50,800 nucleotides of DNA from an uncultured Clostridia bacterium (lineage in GTDB: Bacteria; Bacillota; Clostridia; Christensenellales; Borkfalkiaceae). The stretch covers positions 1 through 50,800 of the forward strand of contig CANRNP010000007.1 in NCBI GenBank assembly GCA_947632015.1, in the 5' to 3' direction. Numbering within the stretch: position 1 is the stretch's first letter; each line of letters begins with the position of its first letter. Below the pieces are notes generated by a model, which saw only the letters and a list, made by a program, of their open reading frames with translations, did no database searches and had not been told where the DNA came from. Made by a program: the position numbers and the translations under genes. Shown here piece after piece: positions 32,410-40,152 of this stretch.

Positions 32410-32600
32410 GACTTCCCTCCGAGCAAGGTATAGAGCGCGTTGAAACGCTCCGCATGCGCGCCTGCGATCGTCTCCATCTCCTGCGCGAGCGCCGCGTCCG
32501 TGAGCGTGTTGGCGTAGATCCTCGCCTTTTTGCACGCCATTTCTTCCGCCGTGAGAACGTGCGTGAGCACATCCAAATCTTTTGCCGTTAAATTCGTCAT
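32406..32600 (-). CDS. Small helical partner of the CotF-like protein
   Basis: ATG 32600 follows AGGAGG. The 64-residue protein (MTNLTAKDLDVLTHVLTAEE, then MACKKARIYANTLTDAAL and AGAHAERFNALYTLLGG) is a two-helix sequence like the N-terminal part of CotF-type or ferritin-like coat proteins. The translational overlap makes the pair a likely heterodimer or coat component pair. Function inferred from the neighbour. Confidence 0.7.
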   Translation of the reverse strand: MTNLTAKDLDVLTHVLTAEEMACKKARIYANTLTDAALAQEMETIAGAHAERFNALYTLLGGKS

Positions 32601-32657
32601 AGAAACCTCCTACGGCAGTTATTGCCGAAGGAAGCGGCATTTATACAAGAAAAGCCT

Positions 32658-32689
32658 GCGCGCCCGCCGCAAAACCGCGGCGGGCGCGC
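32658..32689. terminator. Terminator hairpin of nth
   Basis: GCGCGCCCGCCGC-aaaacc-GCGGCGGGCGCGC forms a perfect 13-bp stem 13 bp past the nth stop (32703). Minus-strand sequence after it continues as AGGCTTTTCTTG. Confidence 0.7.
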
Positions 32690-32702
32690 CGCCTCGCTTT
32701 TC

Positions 32703-33332
32703 CTATTTCCCCGTTTTGAAGGCGGAAGGGCACCACGGCGCGAGGGTGCAATGGGCGCAGTCGGGCTTTTGGGAATGACAGACTTTTCTTCCGTGCCAGA
32801 TGAGCCAGTGATGCGCCTGGGACCACTTCGCTTTGGGAATGACCTGCATGAGCCCCTCTTCCACCTTTTCGGGGGTCTTTCCCGAAGCGAGCCCCGTTCT
32901 GTTCGCAACGCGGAATACATGGGTATCGACGGCGATCGCGTCCCCGCCGAAGGCGACCGCATAGACGACGTTCGCCGTCTTTCTGCCCACGCCGGCAAGG
33001 GAGCGAAGATCCTTTGGATCGGCAGGGACTTGTCCTTCGAATTTTTCGGCGATGTCGCGCGAGGCGGAGAGGATATGCGCCGCCTTGCTCCGGAAGAACC
33101 CGCAGGAGTAGATGTACTTTTCGAGCGCTTCCTGCGAGAGGGTGAGCATTTTTTCGGGCGTGTTATAGGTTTGGAAGAGGACTTGCGTCACCTTGTTCAC
33201 CCGCTCGTCCGTGCATTGCGCGGAGAGAATGACCGCCACCAAAAGTTCGTACGGGGTGCGGAAGATGAGGGCGGGCTTTGCGTCCGGATAGAGCCGTTCG
33301 AGTTCCCGCAAAATTTCTGCATGATTTTCCAT
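32703..33332 (-). CDS. nth: Endonuclease III
   Basis: ATG 33332 (MENHAEILRELERLYP) is the natural start; a longer frame would cross the promoter. The 209-residue DNA glycosylase/AP lyase has a helix-hairpin-helix LAGVGRKTANVV with the catalytic Lys, VDTHVFRVANRTGL with the catalytic Asp, and a C-terminal 4Fe-4S motif of Cx6Cx2Cx5C pattern (CHSQKPDCAHCTLAPWC). It removes oxidised pyrimidines. The -10 box lies 6 nt before ATG, so the message appears leaderless. Confidence 0.95.
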   Translation of the reverse strand: MENHAEILRELERLYPDAKPALIFRTPYELLVAVILSAQCTDERVNKVTQVLFQTYNTPEKMLTLSQEALEKYIYSCGFFRSKAAHILSASRDIAEKFEGQVPADPKDLRSLAGVGRKTANVVYAVAFGGDAIAVDTHVFRVANRTGLASGKTPEKVEEGLMQVIPKAKWSQAHHWLIWHGRKVCHSQKPDCAHCTLAPWCPSAFKTGK

Positions 33333-33338
33333 ACCCGC

Positions 33339-33367
33339 ATTATAGCACGGAAAAGAATTTTTGGCAA
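33339..33367 (-). promoter_or_regulatory. Leaderless-type promoter of nth
   Basis: TTGCCA (33367-33362), 17-bp spacer, TATAAT (33344-33339), then GCGGGT and ATG 33332 on the minus strand. The spacing of 6 nt from -10 to ATG equals that of the XRE gene. Confidence 0.75.
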
Positions 33368-33391
33368 GCGGCAGATTTGCCCTGCGCTTCC

Positions 33392-33634
33392 CTATAAATA
33401 GAGAAATCCTCCGCCTGCGCGCCGCATAAAGCCCGAAAAGGAGGAATATTGCTTTTTGGCAAGGCAAGCGCGGGCGCGGGGAAGAAAGGCTTCTTCGAAC
33501 TTTGCCGAAATGCCGCAGCCCACCCCCGCCTCCTTGGGCGTGTTCACCGCCTGCGCGGGCACGCCGCTCCCTTTGAGCACGGAAATATATTCGAGCGCCT
33601 GCGCGCGCGAACGAAAGATCGCCAACACTGTCAT
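33392..33634 (-). CDS. DUF3343 protein (putative Se/S carrier-like)
   Basis: The 80-residue protein begins MTVLAIFRSRAQALEYISVL and contains GSGVPAQAVNTPKEAGVGCGISAKF, with the single cysteine in the G-C-G context typical of DUF3343 proteins. These small proteins are linked to sulfur and selenium transfer and often stand beside a cysteine-desulfurase-like enzyme, as here (divergent gene at 33688). ATG 33634 is preceded by GGGGGAT. It is probably a partner of the divergent enzyme. Confidence 0.75.
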   Translation of the reverse strand: MTVLAIFRSRAQALEYISVLKGSGVPAQAVNTPKEAGVGCGISAKFEEAFLPRARACLAKKQYSSFSGFMRRAGGGFLYL

Positions 33635-33687
33635 AATTTATCCCCCGATTTCGTACAATACTTCGATTTCATTTTTTCGGAGTGAAT

Positions 33688-34809
33688 ATGATCTATCTCG
33701 ATAACGCCGCGACGGGGGGCTATAAGCCCGCCGCCGTGCAAAACGCCGTGCTTGCCGCCATGAAAACGTGCGCAAACCCCGGAAGAAGCGGTCATCGCCT
33801 CTCCCTTGCCTGTGCCGAGCGGGTGCTTGCCTGCCGCGAACTTCTTTCCGACCTCTTCGACGGCTACGGCTACGAGCGCGTTATATTTACGCGGAGTTGC
33901 ACCGAAGCGCTCAACATCGCCCTCATCGGCGTTTTGCAAAAGGGAGATCATGTCGTAACGACCTGCCTCGAACACAATTCCGTACTGCGCCCGCTGGAAA
34001 TTCTGCGGCAGGCGGGCGTCATCTCCTATGACGTCGCTCCCCTCGAAAACAACCGCCTCGTCCCCTCCGCCATTTCCTCCCTCGTGAAGGAAAACACGCG
34101 CATGTGCGTGGTAACGACCGCCTCGAACGTCACGGGGGAAGCGCCCGACCTCAAAGCCATCCGCGCGCTTTTGCCCGAACGGGTGCTCCTCGTTGCCGAC
34201 GGCGCGCAGGGGGGCGGACATCTCCCCATCCGCATGCGGGATTCGGGCATAGACGCCCTCGCGCTCGCGGGGCACAAGGGGCTGTTTGCGTTGCAGGGCG
34301 CGGCGGCGCTGCTTTTTTCCGAACGGATACAGCCAAAGCCCCTCCTTTTCGGCGGCACGGGGAGCGAGAGCCACAGCCTCTCGATGCCCGAATTCTATCC
34401 CGACCGTTTGGAAGCGGGCACCCTCTCCTATCCCGCGATCTGCTCCCTCTTCGAGGGCGCCCTTCTCGTAAAGGCGCACCGGAGGGAATATTCGGAAAAG
34501 CTGTTCGAGCTCACGGCGGTTTTGCACGCGGCGCTCTTGCCGCTTCCGCAATACAAGCTGTATTTCGTGCCCAACCCGTGCGGGATCGCCGCCTTTTCGC
34601 ACGAAGAGATCTCCTCGGAGGAGCTCGCGGGAACCCTCTCGGATCAATTCGATATTGCCGTGCGGGGCGGACTTCACTGCGCCCCGCTCGTGCACCGTGC
34701 GCTCGGCACTTTCCCCGGCGGGCTCGTGCGCGCTTCCTTCTCCCCCTTCCAGACCCTGAAAGAGGTAGACGCGCTCGTAACGGCATTAAAGCAAATTACA
34801 TGCTTTTGA
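33688..34809 (+). CDS. Class V aminotransferase, cysteine desulfurase-like
   Basis: ATG 33688 (MIYLDNAATGGYKPA) follows CGGAG; 373 residues. PLP features: AGHKGLFALQG with the Schiff-base Lys, HVVTTCLEHNSVLRPLE and VTTASNVTGEAPDLK. The loop VRGGLHCAPLVHRALG has the Cys of SufS/CsdB-type enzymes. It fits the cysteine desulfurase group related to EF2568, which removes sulfur (or selenium) from cysteine. DUF3343 is divergent from it with a 53-bp gap; no SelD or NifU-like gene is in view. Its 3' end overlaps the small minus-strand gene. Confidence 0.85.
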   Translation: MIYLDNAATGGYKPAAVQNAVLAAMKTCANPGRSGHRLSLACAERVLACRELLSDLFDGYGYERVIFTRSCTEALNIALIGVLQKGDHVVTTCLEHNSVLRPLEILRQAGVISYDVAPLENNRLVPSAISSLVKENTRMCVVTTASNVTGEAPDLKAIRALLPERVLLVADGAQGGGHLPIRMRDSGIDALALAGHKGLFALQGAAALLFSERIQPKPLLFGGTGSESHSLSMPEFYPDRLEAGTLSYPAICSLFEGALLVKAHRREYSEKLFELTAVLHAALLPLPQYKLYFVPNPCGIAAFSHEEISSEELAGTLSDQFDIAVRGGLHCAPLVHRALGTFPGGLVRASFSPFQTLKEVDALVTALKQITCF

Positions 34810-35053
34810 GCTGTTCGATGAGCTTTTTCAGCCGTTTCCGCTTCACCCCGTCGAGCATGGGCGCGAACTGGCTGTAAAACAGATCGATCTGCTCGTTGGT
34901 GAGGGTGCCGTTGCGCTTCCCCTCGGCGGCGCGGGCAAAGATCTCCCGCGTGAGGTCGCCCTCGTTCCTGCCGTTGTAGCCGGAAGCAATCTTTTGGGCT
35001 TCCTTCGTCCAGTCCGTCGGCTGCTTGCCCGGATAATCCGCAAAATCGTCCAT
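34796..35053 (-). CDS. Small basic helical protein, unknown
   Basis: The 85-residue protein (MDDFADYPGKQPTDWTKEAQ onward, ending KRLKKLIEQLKSM) starts at ATG 35053 behind GGAGGTGAAC. It has an acidic head and basic helical tail with no membrane segment or recognised domain. It overlaps the aminotransferase end by 14 bp, tail to tail. A strong ribosome site supports expression. Confidence 0.65.
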   Translation of the reverse strand: MDDFADYPGKQPTDWTKEAQKIASGYNGRNEGDLTREIFARAAEGKRNGTLTNEQIDLFYSQFAPMLDGVKRKRLKKLIEQLKSM

Positions 35054-35104
35054 GTTCACCTCCTGCCCCATTCTATGACGCGAACCCGATTTTTGCGCCT
35101 CGCA

Positions 35105-35110
35105 TACAAT
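35105..35110 (+). promoter_or_regulatory. Weak -10 box of a possible leaderless start
   Basis: TACAAT is followed by GGGAGC and ATG 35117, the same 6-nt distance as in the XRE and nth genes. No convincing -35 hexamer was seen at 16-18 bp; GGGAG is too near ATG to act as a normal ribosome site. Confidence 0.4.
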
Positions 35111-35116
35111 GGGAGC

Positions 35117-35371
35117 ATGGAAACGTTGCTTCTCGTATTTTTGCTCGCCCTTTCCGAAAAGGACGAACAATTCAAACAGCGGCTCAAACAAGTGCTTGAA
35201 TTTTACCGAGAAAACAGAGAACTGCTCATTGCCCTCACGGGCAGCCGACCGAATGCGGGCGAGGCGGAAACGAAAAAGGGGGCGGAGACGCCTGCGGAAG
35301 AAGAAAAAAGCTCTCCCCCGTCCGAAGGGGAGAGCCTGCGCATTCTCGATGAATTTTTGAAGAAGATTTAA
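35117..35371 (+). CDS. Small protein with hydrophobic N-terminus, unknown
   Basis: The 84-residue protein begins METLLLVFLLALSEKDEQFK, a short hydrophobic helix, followed by an amphipathic helix (QRLKQVLEFYRENRELLIAL), a low-complexity Glu/Ala/Pro-rich linker and a final helix SLRILDEFLKKI. It resembles nothing named. It faces the S41 protease tail to tail (4-bp overlap). The -10 box is 6 nt before ATG. Confidence 0.6.
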   Translation: METLLLVFLLALSEKDEQFKQRLKQVLEFYRENRELLIALTGSRPNAGEAETKKGAETPAEEEKSSPPSEGESLRILDEFLKKI

Positions 35372-36750
35372 CGCGCGCCGCAGAAGCGGGAGAGGACCTC
35401 TTGCAGCATAACGTCGGGTTCGCCCCAGAAGAGATCGCCTGCGATCCCGACGGCGCCGTCCTCTTCGGTGACCCCCACGCCGTGGATGCACTTGCCCGAC
35501 GGCCACTTCACGGTCGCCGTCGTCACCTTCATCGCCGATCCGTTCGCTCCGGTGAAAATGGTTTGCATGATCCCCTTCCCGAACGTTCTCGCCGTTCCGT
35601 TCTCCCCCCTGCGGAGATAGATATCCGAGAAGGAGACGGCGCCGTAATCGACGAGAACGCCGATAAAGCATTCGGAGGCGGAGGCGGTGTGTTCGTCCGC
35701 GAGCACGGCGATGCGGGAGTTCGGCGTGAAATAACGATCGAAATCGCTGTTCGTGCAGACGTAGCGGGTGATCCCCCCATCCCGCGATTCGGTAACGACG
35801 ACGACGGGATTTTTCTGCTCGGCGCTGCGGATGAAGTGGGAAGAGATGCTCCCCATAATGTCCATGTAGCCGCCGCCGTTCGAGCGGAGGTCGATGATAA
35901 GATCTTCCCGTCCCCTCTCCTTCATCTTGGAGAGGAGCTGGACGATCTCCGACGCCGTATTGTTGCCGCTGAATTCCTCGATGCAGAGGTAGGCGGTCTT
36001 TTCGTCGAGCCCCTGCAAGGGCTCGTTCGTTTCGGTGAGGGAAAGCGTCTTGCCCTCGCCCGTAAAATGGAATGAGCTCTCGCTGTCGCGATAAAAGAGG
36101 AAGGAGGATTGATATGCCTGCGGCGCGATCTGATAGAGCTCTGCGTCCGAGCCGTTTTCGTCGAAGCCGCACCGCAGAACGATCGCTCCGTTCTGCTCCG
36201 CCATGAATTCTTTCAGCTTGGGATAGTTCCCCGTTTTCAGATCTTCCCCGCTCGTCCCGAAGCCCAAAACGTACATTCCCTTTTTGAGCCCCGCCCGCGC
36301 CGCGGGGGAATTTTCGTACACCAAAAATATGCGCATGGGGATCTCTTCGTCCGTGTAATTCCCCCGGTAGAACGCCAGACCGACCCCCGTGTTTTTGCCC
36401 GCGCCCTCCGCTACGTCCTTCGAATATTCCTCCGGCGAGAAATATTCGGTGTAGGGATCGACGGCGAGGGAATCGAACAGCGATTCATACAATTCGGCGT
36501 CGTCGAGCGGGCGGTAATAATTCTTTTCCAGAACCGATTTCGCCCAAAGATATTCCCGCACCTTACCGTCGAGAGAATAATAATGCCCGAACCAGCCGCC
36601 CAGAAATCCCGCGGCGGCGAGCAAAACGGCGGCGAGGACGAGCGCCGCGATCCGCAACCCGCGGCCGCTCTTCGGGGCGGAAGCGGGCGCTTGTTCGGGC
36701 GCCTGCGAGGGCGCGGGATCGAAAAATTCGTCTTTTTGATCGTTTTCCAT
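35368..36750 (-). CDS. S41-family C-terminal processing protease
   Basis: The 460-residue protein has a Pro/Ala-rich N-terminal tail and a membrane anchor at about 32-52 (LRIAALVLAAVLLAAAGFL), then a Tsp/Ctp N-terminal part, a PDZ-like segment (VYENSPAARAGLKKGMYVLG, about 145-165), and the S41 catalytic core. Nucleophile region HTASASE (Ser357/359) and the general-base Lys392 in FGKGIMQ are present. It digests proteins outside the membrane. It lies 9 bp after the PucR-type gene, in one operon. Confidence 0.93.
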   Translation of the reverse strand: MENDQKDEFFDPAPSQAPEQAPASAPKSGRGLRIAALVLAAVLLAAAGFLGGWFGHYYSLDGKVREYLWAKSVLEKNYYRPLDDAELYESLFDSLAVDPYTEYFSPEEYSKDVAEGAGKNTGVGLAFYRGNYTDEEIPMRIFLVYENSPAARAGLKKGMYVLGFGTSGEDLKTGNYPKLKEFMAEQNGAIVLRCGFDENGSDAELYQIAPQAYQSSFLFYRDSESSFHFTGEGKTLSLTETNEPLQGLDEKTAYLCIEEFSGNNTASEIVQLLSKMKERGREDLIIDLRSNGGGYMDIMGSISSHFIRSAEQKNPVVVVTESRDGGITRYVCTNSDFDRYFTPNSRIAVLADEHTASASECFIGVLVDYGAVSFSDIYLRRGENGTARTFGKGIMQTIFTGANGSAMKVTTATVKWPSGKCIHGVGVTEEDGAVGIAGDLFWGEPDVMLQEVLSRFCGAR

Positions 36751-36759
36751 AATCGCTCC

Positions 36760-37707
36760 TTACTGCAAAAGTCTATATAAGATCGTGATGACCCGAAAGG
36801 TGACCGCGTCGGAGAAGTTGCGGATGTTCAGCCCCGTGAGCCGTTCGATCTTGTCTAAACGGTACATGAGGGTGTTCCGGTGCATGTAGAGATTGCGCGA
36901 CGTCTCCGATATGTTGAGGCTGTTTTCCAAAAATTCTTCCGCCGTGCTCATCATCTCTTCGTCGGAGAACACTTCGCCGATCCGTGTGATGTGGAATTGC
37001 TCCATATATTCTTTGCGGCGGCTCTCCGGAAGGTCTTCGAGCATCTTGATGAGGAGATATTCCCGATAAGTATGGACCTCTCCTTTGGATCTCAAAAGTC
37101 CACTCATGCGGACTGCCGTCGCCGCCTGGTTGTACGACTCGGCGATCTCGGTAAAAGAGCGCATTTCGCACCCGATGCCGACGCTCGCCTTAACGCCGAG
37201 CTCCTCGTAGAGCGACTGCGCCAAAAACGCCCCCAGCTCGACGGGAAGCTGCGTTTCGTCGCGGAAAACGACGACCGCAAGGCGGACGTCGTCCATGCCG
37301 ACGACGAGATCGCCCGTCTCGGCAAGACAGCTCTCCACGTGGGATACCGCCTCTTCCATCCGCCTGTCCACAATGATCTCCAACGCATAGCAGGGAGCGT
37401 CCTGCACGTTGTACTTCGTCATAAATCGGTAGAGATAGCGGCGTCCCCCCTCCCCCAAGAGGATGCTTTTGAGGTAGGAATTTTTATCCGGAAAGAGATT
37501 CGCCTCGGCGCCGGCGAACAGATAGCTCACGAGGCGCGCCAGCTTTTCCGCATCCTCTCCGCTTCCGCGAAGAAAGGCGGGGATCTTTTCCCCGCAATAG
37601 TCGAGCACGAATTCCGTCTCTTCTCCGCCGAAGGGCGAGAGCCCGATCTCCGCGCCCGTGTGTTCGCAGATGTCTTTGAGGATTCTTGTGAGTTCTCCCG
37701 TCTCCAC
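36760..37707 (-). CDS. PucR/CdaR-type regulator
   Basis: The start is GTG 37707 (V/M-E-T-G-E-L-T-R-I-L-K) with GGAG 9 nt upstream; 315 residues. The C-terminal PucR helix-turn-helix is clear: AEEFLENSLNISETSRNLYM then HRNTLMYRLDKIERLTGLN. The middle (VGMDDVRLAVVVFRDE and VGIGCEMRSFTEIAESYNQA) is the GGDEF-related domain of this family. It probably regulates the downstream S41 gene or sugar-acid/purine genes elsewhere. Ligand unknown. Confidence 0.9.
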   Translation of the reverse strand: METGELTRILKDICEHTGAEIGLSPFGGEETEFVLDYCGEKIPAFLRGSGEDAEKLARLVSYLFAGAEANLFPDKNSYLKSILLGEGGRRYLYRFMTKYNVQDAPCYALEIIVDRRMEEAVSHVESCLAETGDLVVGMDDVRLAVVVFRDETQLPVELGAFLAQSLYEELGVKASVGIGCEMRSFTEIAESYNQAATAVRMSGLLRSKGEVHTYREYLLIKMLEDLPESRRKEYMEQFHITRIGEVFSDEEMMSTAEEFLENSLNISETSRNLYMHRNTLMYRLDKIERLTGLNIRNFSDAVTFRVITILYRLLQ

Positions 37708-37736
37708 TTTTCTTTCTCCAAAGCCGAATATGGTAC

Positions 37737-37765
37737 ATTATAGCATGTCTGCCCTCTTTTTTCAA
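37737..37765 (-). promoter_or_regulatory. Predicted promoter of the PucR-S41 operon
   Basis: TTGAAA (37765-37760), 17-bp spacer, TATAAT (37742-37737) on the minus strand, with an extended TGC before the -10 box. Confidence 0.75.
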
Positions 37766-37847
37766 GAGATTTCACGAAACCCGCACAAACTCGTTACAAC
37801 TCTTTCTCAAATCCCAAAAAACGACCCGTTTCTCCCTCGGCGGAAGG

Positions 37848-37876
37848 TTGACACCTCTTCCGCATGGTGCTATAAT
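37848..37876 (+). promoter_or_regulatory. Strong sigma-A promoter of the 8-TM protein
   Basis: TTGACA (37848-37853), 17-bp spacer, TATAAT (37871-37876), the consensus on the + strand; leader with GGGGGGTGAGG before ATG 37906. Confidence 0.8.
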
Positions 37877-37905
37877 GATGAAACAAAGTTTCGGGGGGTG
37901 AGGAT

Positions 37906-39009
37906 ATGAAGGAAAAAGCCGTACGTTCGGACCTTTCTGTCGACCGCACGAAAGAAGAAGCGCAAAGCGCGGAAATGCCGTTTGGGCGGGCGGGCGCGCC
38001 CGTTTACGCCGTATGCTCGGCGCTGTTTGCCGCCGTCGCCCTTTTGGGGCTCTTCCTCGGCTTCTTTATGCGCGGCTCCGTCGGCGCGCTCATCGCGGGC
38101 GGAGAGCCCATTCTCCGCGGCTCCTACCTCGGCGTGATCGTGGAAGTGCTCCGCGGAAGCATCGCGATGCCCAAAGCCGAAAATATCACGCTCACCGCGC
38201 TTTTGCCCGTGTTTCTCTACTTTATGACGTATGCGCTCGCGCTGGGCGTATTGCTCTCGATAACCCTCGCCGTTCTCACGGCACTGAAACCGAAAATGTC
38301 GCGTTTTTTCTGCACCGTTAACGGTTTTACGGTACTTTTCCTCTATGGCGCGTTCTGCGTCGGCGGCGTGTTGCTCGGCTCTCTCCGCGCCGAAATTTAC
38401 AGCTGGCGGCAACTCGATCTGCCCTCGCTCACGGCGGTCCTTCTCGCCCTGTGCGTGTTTGCGGGAATGACCGTTGCGCGGAAGAAGTGGCGGGGCGCCG
38501 TAAACGTCTTTCTCCTTCTCTTCACCGCGGACGGCGTCTGCGCCTTCATCTTTCCGGGAACTCCCCTCCTTGACGATCTCGACCGTCTCGGCACGGGGAC
38601 GCTCGGCATGGGAAAGACGGTGGCAATGGGGCTTTTGTGCCTCTTCCTCATCGCCAACCTCGTGCTCTCCGTGTTGCGCTTGGAGCGCGCCCGCGGACAG
38701 TTTACCGACATTCTCCGCTTCGGCGCGCAATTTGCGGCGGCGCTCTTCCTTTCCGCCGCCTATCTCGCCGAGGACGGCGCGGCGGAATTTTTCATGGCGC
38801 AACCCCTCGCCGTCGTATTTCTTTTGCTCTCTCCCCTTGCGGCGCTCCTGCTCTCCGTTTTTGCGCGCACTTTCCCGCCAAAGGAACGGAGCGGAGCCTC
38901 TCCCGAAGAAGCGCCGCCTGCGGACGCCCCGCACGAAACGCCTCCCCGCGGGACTGCGCTTGCCGCCGAAACGGCGATCGCCGCCGGGAGCGCTCCCGCC
39001 GAAAAATAA
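37906..39009 (+). CDS. Polytopic membrane protein, about eight TM segments, unknown
   Basis: The 367-residue protein has eight hydrophobic helices, for example VYAVCSALFAAVALLGLFLG (about 33-52), ALLPVFLYFMTYALALGVLL, VNGFTVLFLYGAFCVGGVLL, TVAMGLLCLFLIANLVLSVL and LAVVFLLLSPLAALLLSVFA (about 305-325), and an Ala/Pro/Glu-rich cytoplasmic tail. No transport motif is recognised. It stands alone between two regulator blocks; the divergent neighbour is the PucR-S41 operon. The family is not identified. Confidence 0.75.
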   Translation: MKEKAVRSDLSVDRTKEEAQSAEMPFGRAGAPVYAVCSALFAAVALLGLFLGFFMRGSVGALIAGGEPILRGSYLGVIVEVLRGSIAMPKAENITLTALLPVFLYFMTYALALGVLLSITLAVLTALKPKMSRFFCTVNGFTVLFLYGAFCVGGVLLGSLRAEIYSWRQLDLPSLTAVLLALCVFAGMTVARKKWRGAVNVFLLLFTADGVCAFIFPGTPLLDDLDRLGTGTLGMGKTVAMGLLCLFLIANLVLSVLRLERARGQFTDILRFGAQFAAALFLSAAYLAEDGAAEFFMAQPLAVVFLLLSPLAALLLSVFARTFPPKERSGASPEEAPPADAPHETPPRGTALAAETAIAAGSAPAEK

Positions 39010-39042
39010 AAAAGACGCCCCGCGGCGCCCGGAAAAACAGAC

Positions 39043-39068
39043 AAAAACCGCACACGCCGTGCGGTTTT
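39043..39068. terminator. Terminator between converging genes
   Basis: AAAAACCGCAC-acgcc-GTGCGGTTTT, a 6-bp core stem extended by A/T pairs, 34 bp after the stop of the 8-TM gene and abutting the stop at 39068. A/T runs on both sides allow use from either strand. Confidence 0.75.
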
Positions 39069-39424
39069 CAATTTATTTTCAGATAGACGATGATGCCCTC
39101 CCGCTCGCTGTACGACCGCCGCGCGCAGTAGGAATCCACGAGATATAAGCCTCTGCCGCACTCTGCCAGACAGTCGGCGCAAACGCCGACATCCGGCGGG
39201 CGGTACCCGTTATCGCCCTGCACGCTCATCCTGATCTCGTTTTCCTTCGTCTCCACGCGGAAATACGCCCGTCCGCCGCCGTGCTGCAACACGTTGGACA
39301 AGAGCTCGTTCGCCACGAGTTTGCTGTGAAAGACCGTTTCTTCCGAAAAAGCCTCCGCCAAAATGCGGCACATCTCTTTGAGCGCCGCTCGCAGCGCATT
39401 GTAATCGTCGATCTCGAAATACAT
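39068..39424 (-). CDS. Anti-sigma-type serine kinase (RsbW-like), intact boxes
   Basis: ATG 39424 overlaps the sigma stop by one base; 118 residues. The HATPase_c_2 boxes are intact: N-box VANELLSNVLQHGG (Glu40, Asn44), G1 GDNGYRPPDV and G2 CGRGLYLVDSYC. Such kinases bind a sigma factor and phosphorylate a STAS partner. Here it is placed after the sigma gene, unlike rsbW. It is the last gene of the four-gene module. Confidence 0.88.
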   Translation of the reverse strand: MYFEIDDYNALRAALKEMCRILAEAFSEETVFHSKLVANELLSNVLQHGGGRAYFRVETKENEIRMSVQGDNGYRPPDVGVCADCLAECGRGLYLVDSYCARRSYSEREGIIVYLKIN

Positions 39425-40152
39425 CAATCTGCCACGCTCTTTTTGAGGCTCTCTCTCAGCTTCCCCAAAATTTTTCTTTCCATACGCGAAATATACATTT
39501 GGGAAACTTTCATCCGCCGCGCCGTCTCCGCCTGCGACATTCCCCGCCCGAAGCGGCACTCCACGATCAGGCGCTCCTCGTTGTTCAGATCGCCGAGCGC
39601 CGATCTCATCACCTCGCGGCGTTCGAGACGCTCGAAGTCTTCACCCGCGCCCGCCGCGGGGATCACGTCGTAAAAGCTCGTGCCGTCCTCGTCGGCGGGG
39701 CGATCGAGCGAAACGACGTTGCCCGACTCCATTGCCGTGACGACTTCTTCCTCCGTGACGGAGAGGATCTGTGCGATCTCCTGCGGAGAAGGGCTCCTTC
39801 CGTTTGCGGAGAGGAATTCGTCCGCCGTGCGCTTGATTTCCAACTTCAATTCGGAGATCCTGCGCGGCAGGTGAATGAGCCGCGAGCGGTCGCGGAAATA
39901 GTTCTTGATCTCCCCCGCGATCGTCGGCGTGATAAAGGTGGCGAACTTGACCCCCTTCGTTTCGTCGAAGCGGTCTACGCCCTTGATGAGCGCCAGCGAA
40001 GCGATCTGCAACAGATCGTCGTATTCCACGCCGCGCCCCACAAATTTTTTGGCAATCATCTCGGCGATGTAGAGATATTGCTCCACGATCCGGTTTCTCA
40101 GCGCAATATCCCCGCTCGCGCGGTAGGTTGCAAACAGTTCCCGCTCGTCCAT
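39424..40152 (-). CDS. RNA polymerase sigma factor, SigB/SigF/SigG group
   Basis: The 242-residue sigma-70 protein has region 2 (IAEMIAKKFVGRGVEYDDLL, then FATFITPTIAGEIKNYFRD), region 3 (LPRRISELKLEIKRTADEFL with GRSPSPQEIAQILSV) and region 4 (MSQAETARRMKVSQMYISRM). The arrangement fits the SigB type more than SigF. It directs a stress or developmental regulon controlled by partner switching. ATG 40152 directly abuts the upstream ATPase gene. Confidence 0.93.
   Translation of the reverse strand: MDERELFATYRASGDIALRNRIVEQYLYIAEMIAKKFVGRGVEYDDLLQIASLALIKGVDRFDETKGVKFATFITPTIAGEIKNYFRDRSRLIHLPRRISELKLEIKRTADEFLSANGRSPSPQEIAQILSVTEEEVVTAMESGNVVSLDRPADEDGTSFYDVIPAAGAGEDFERLERREVMRSALGDLNNEERLIVECRFGRGMSQAETARRMKVSQMYISRMERKILGKLRESLKKSVAD

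Noticed and set aside
33640..33687. Additional short gene between DUF3343 and the class V enzyme
   Set aside because: Only 53 bp; it holds the two start regions and no coding frame.
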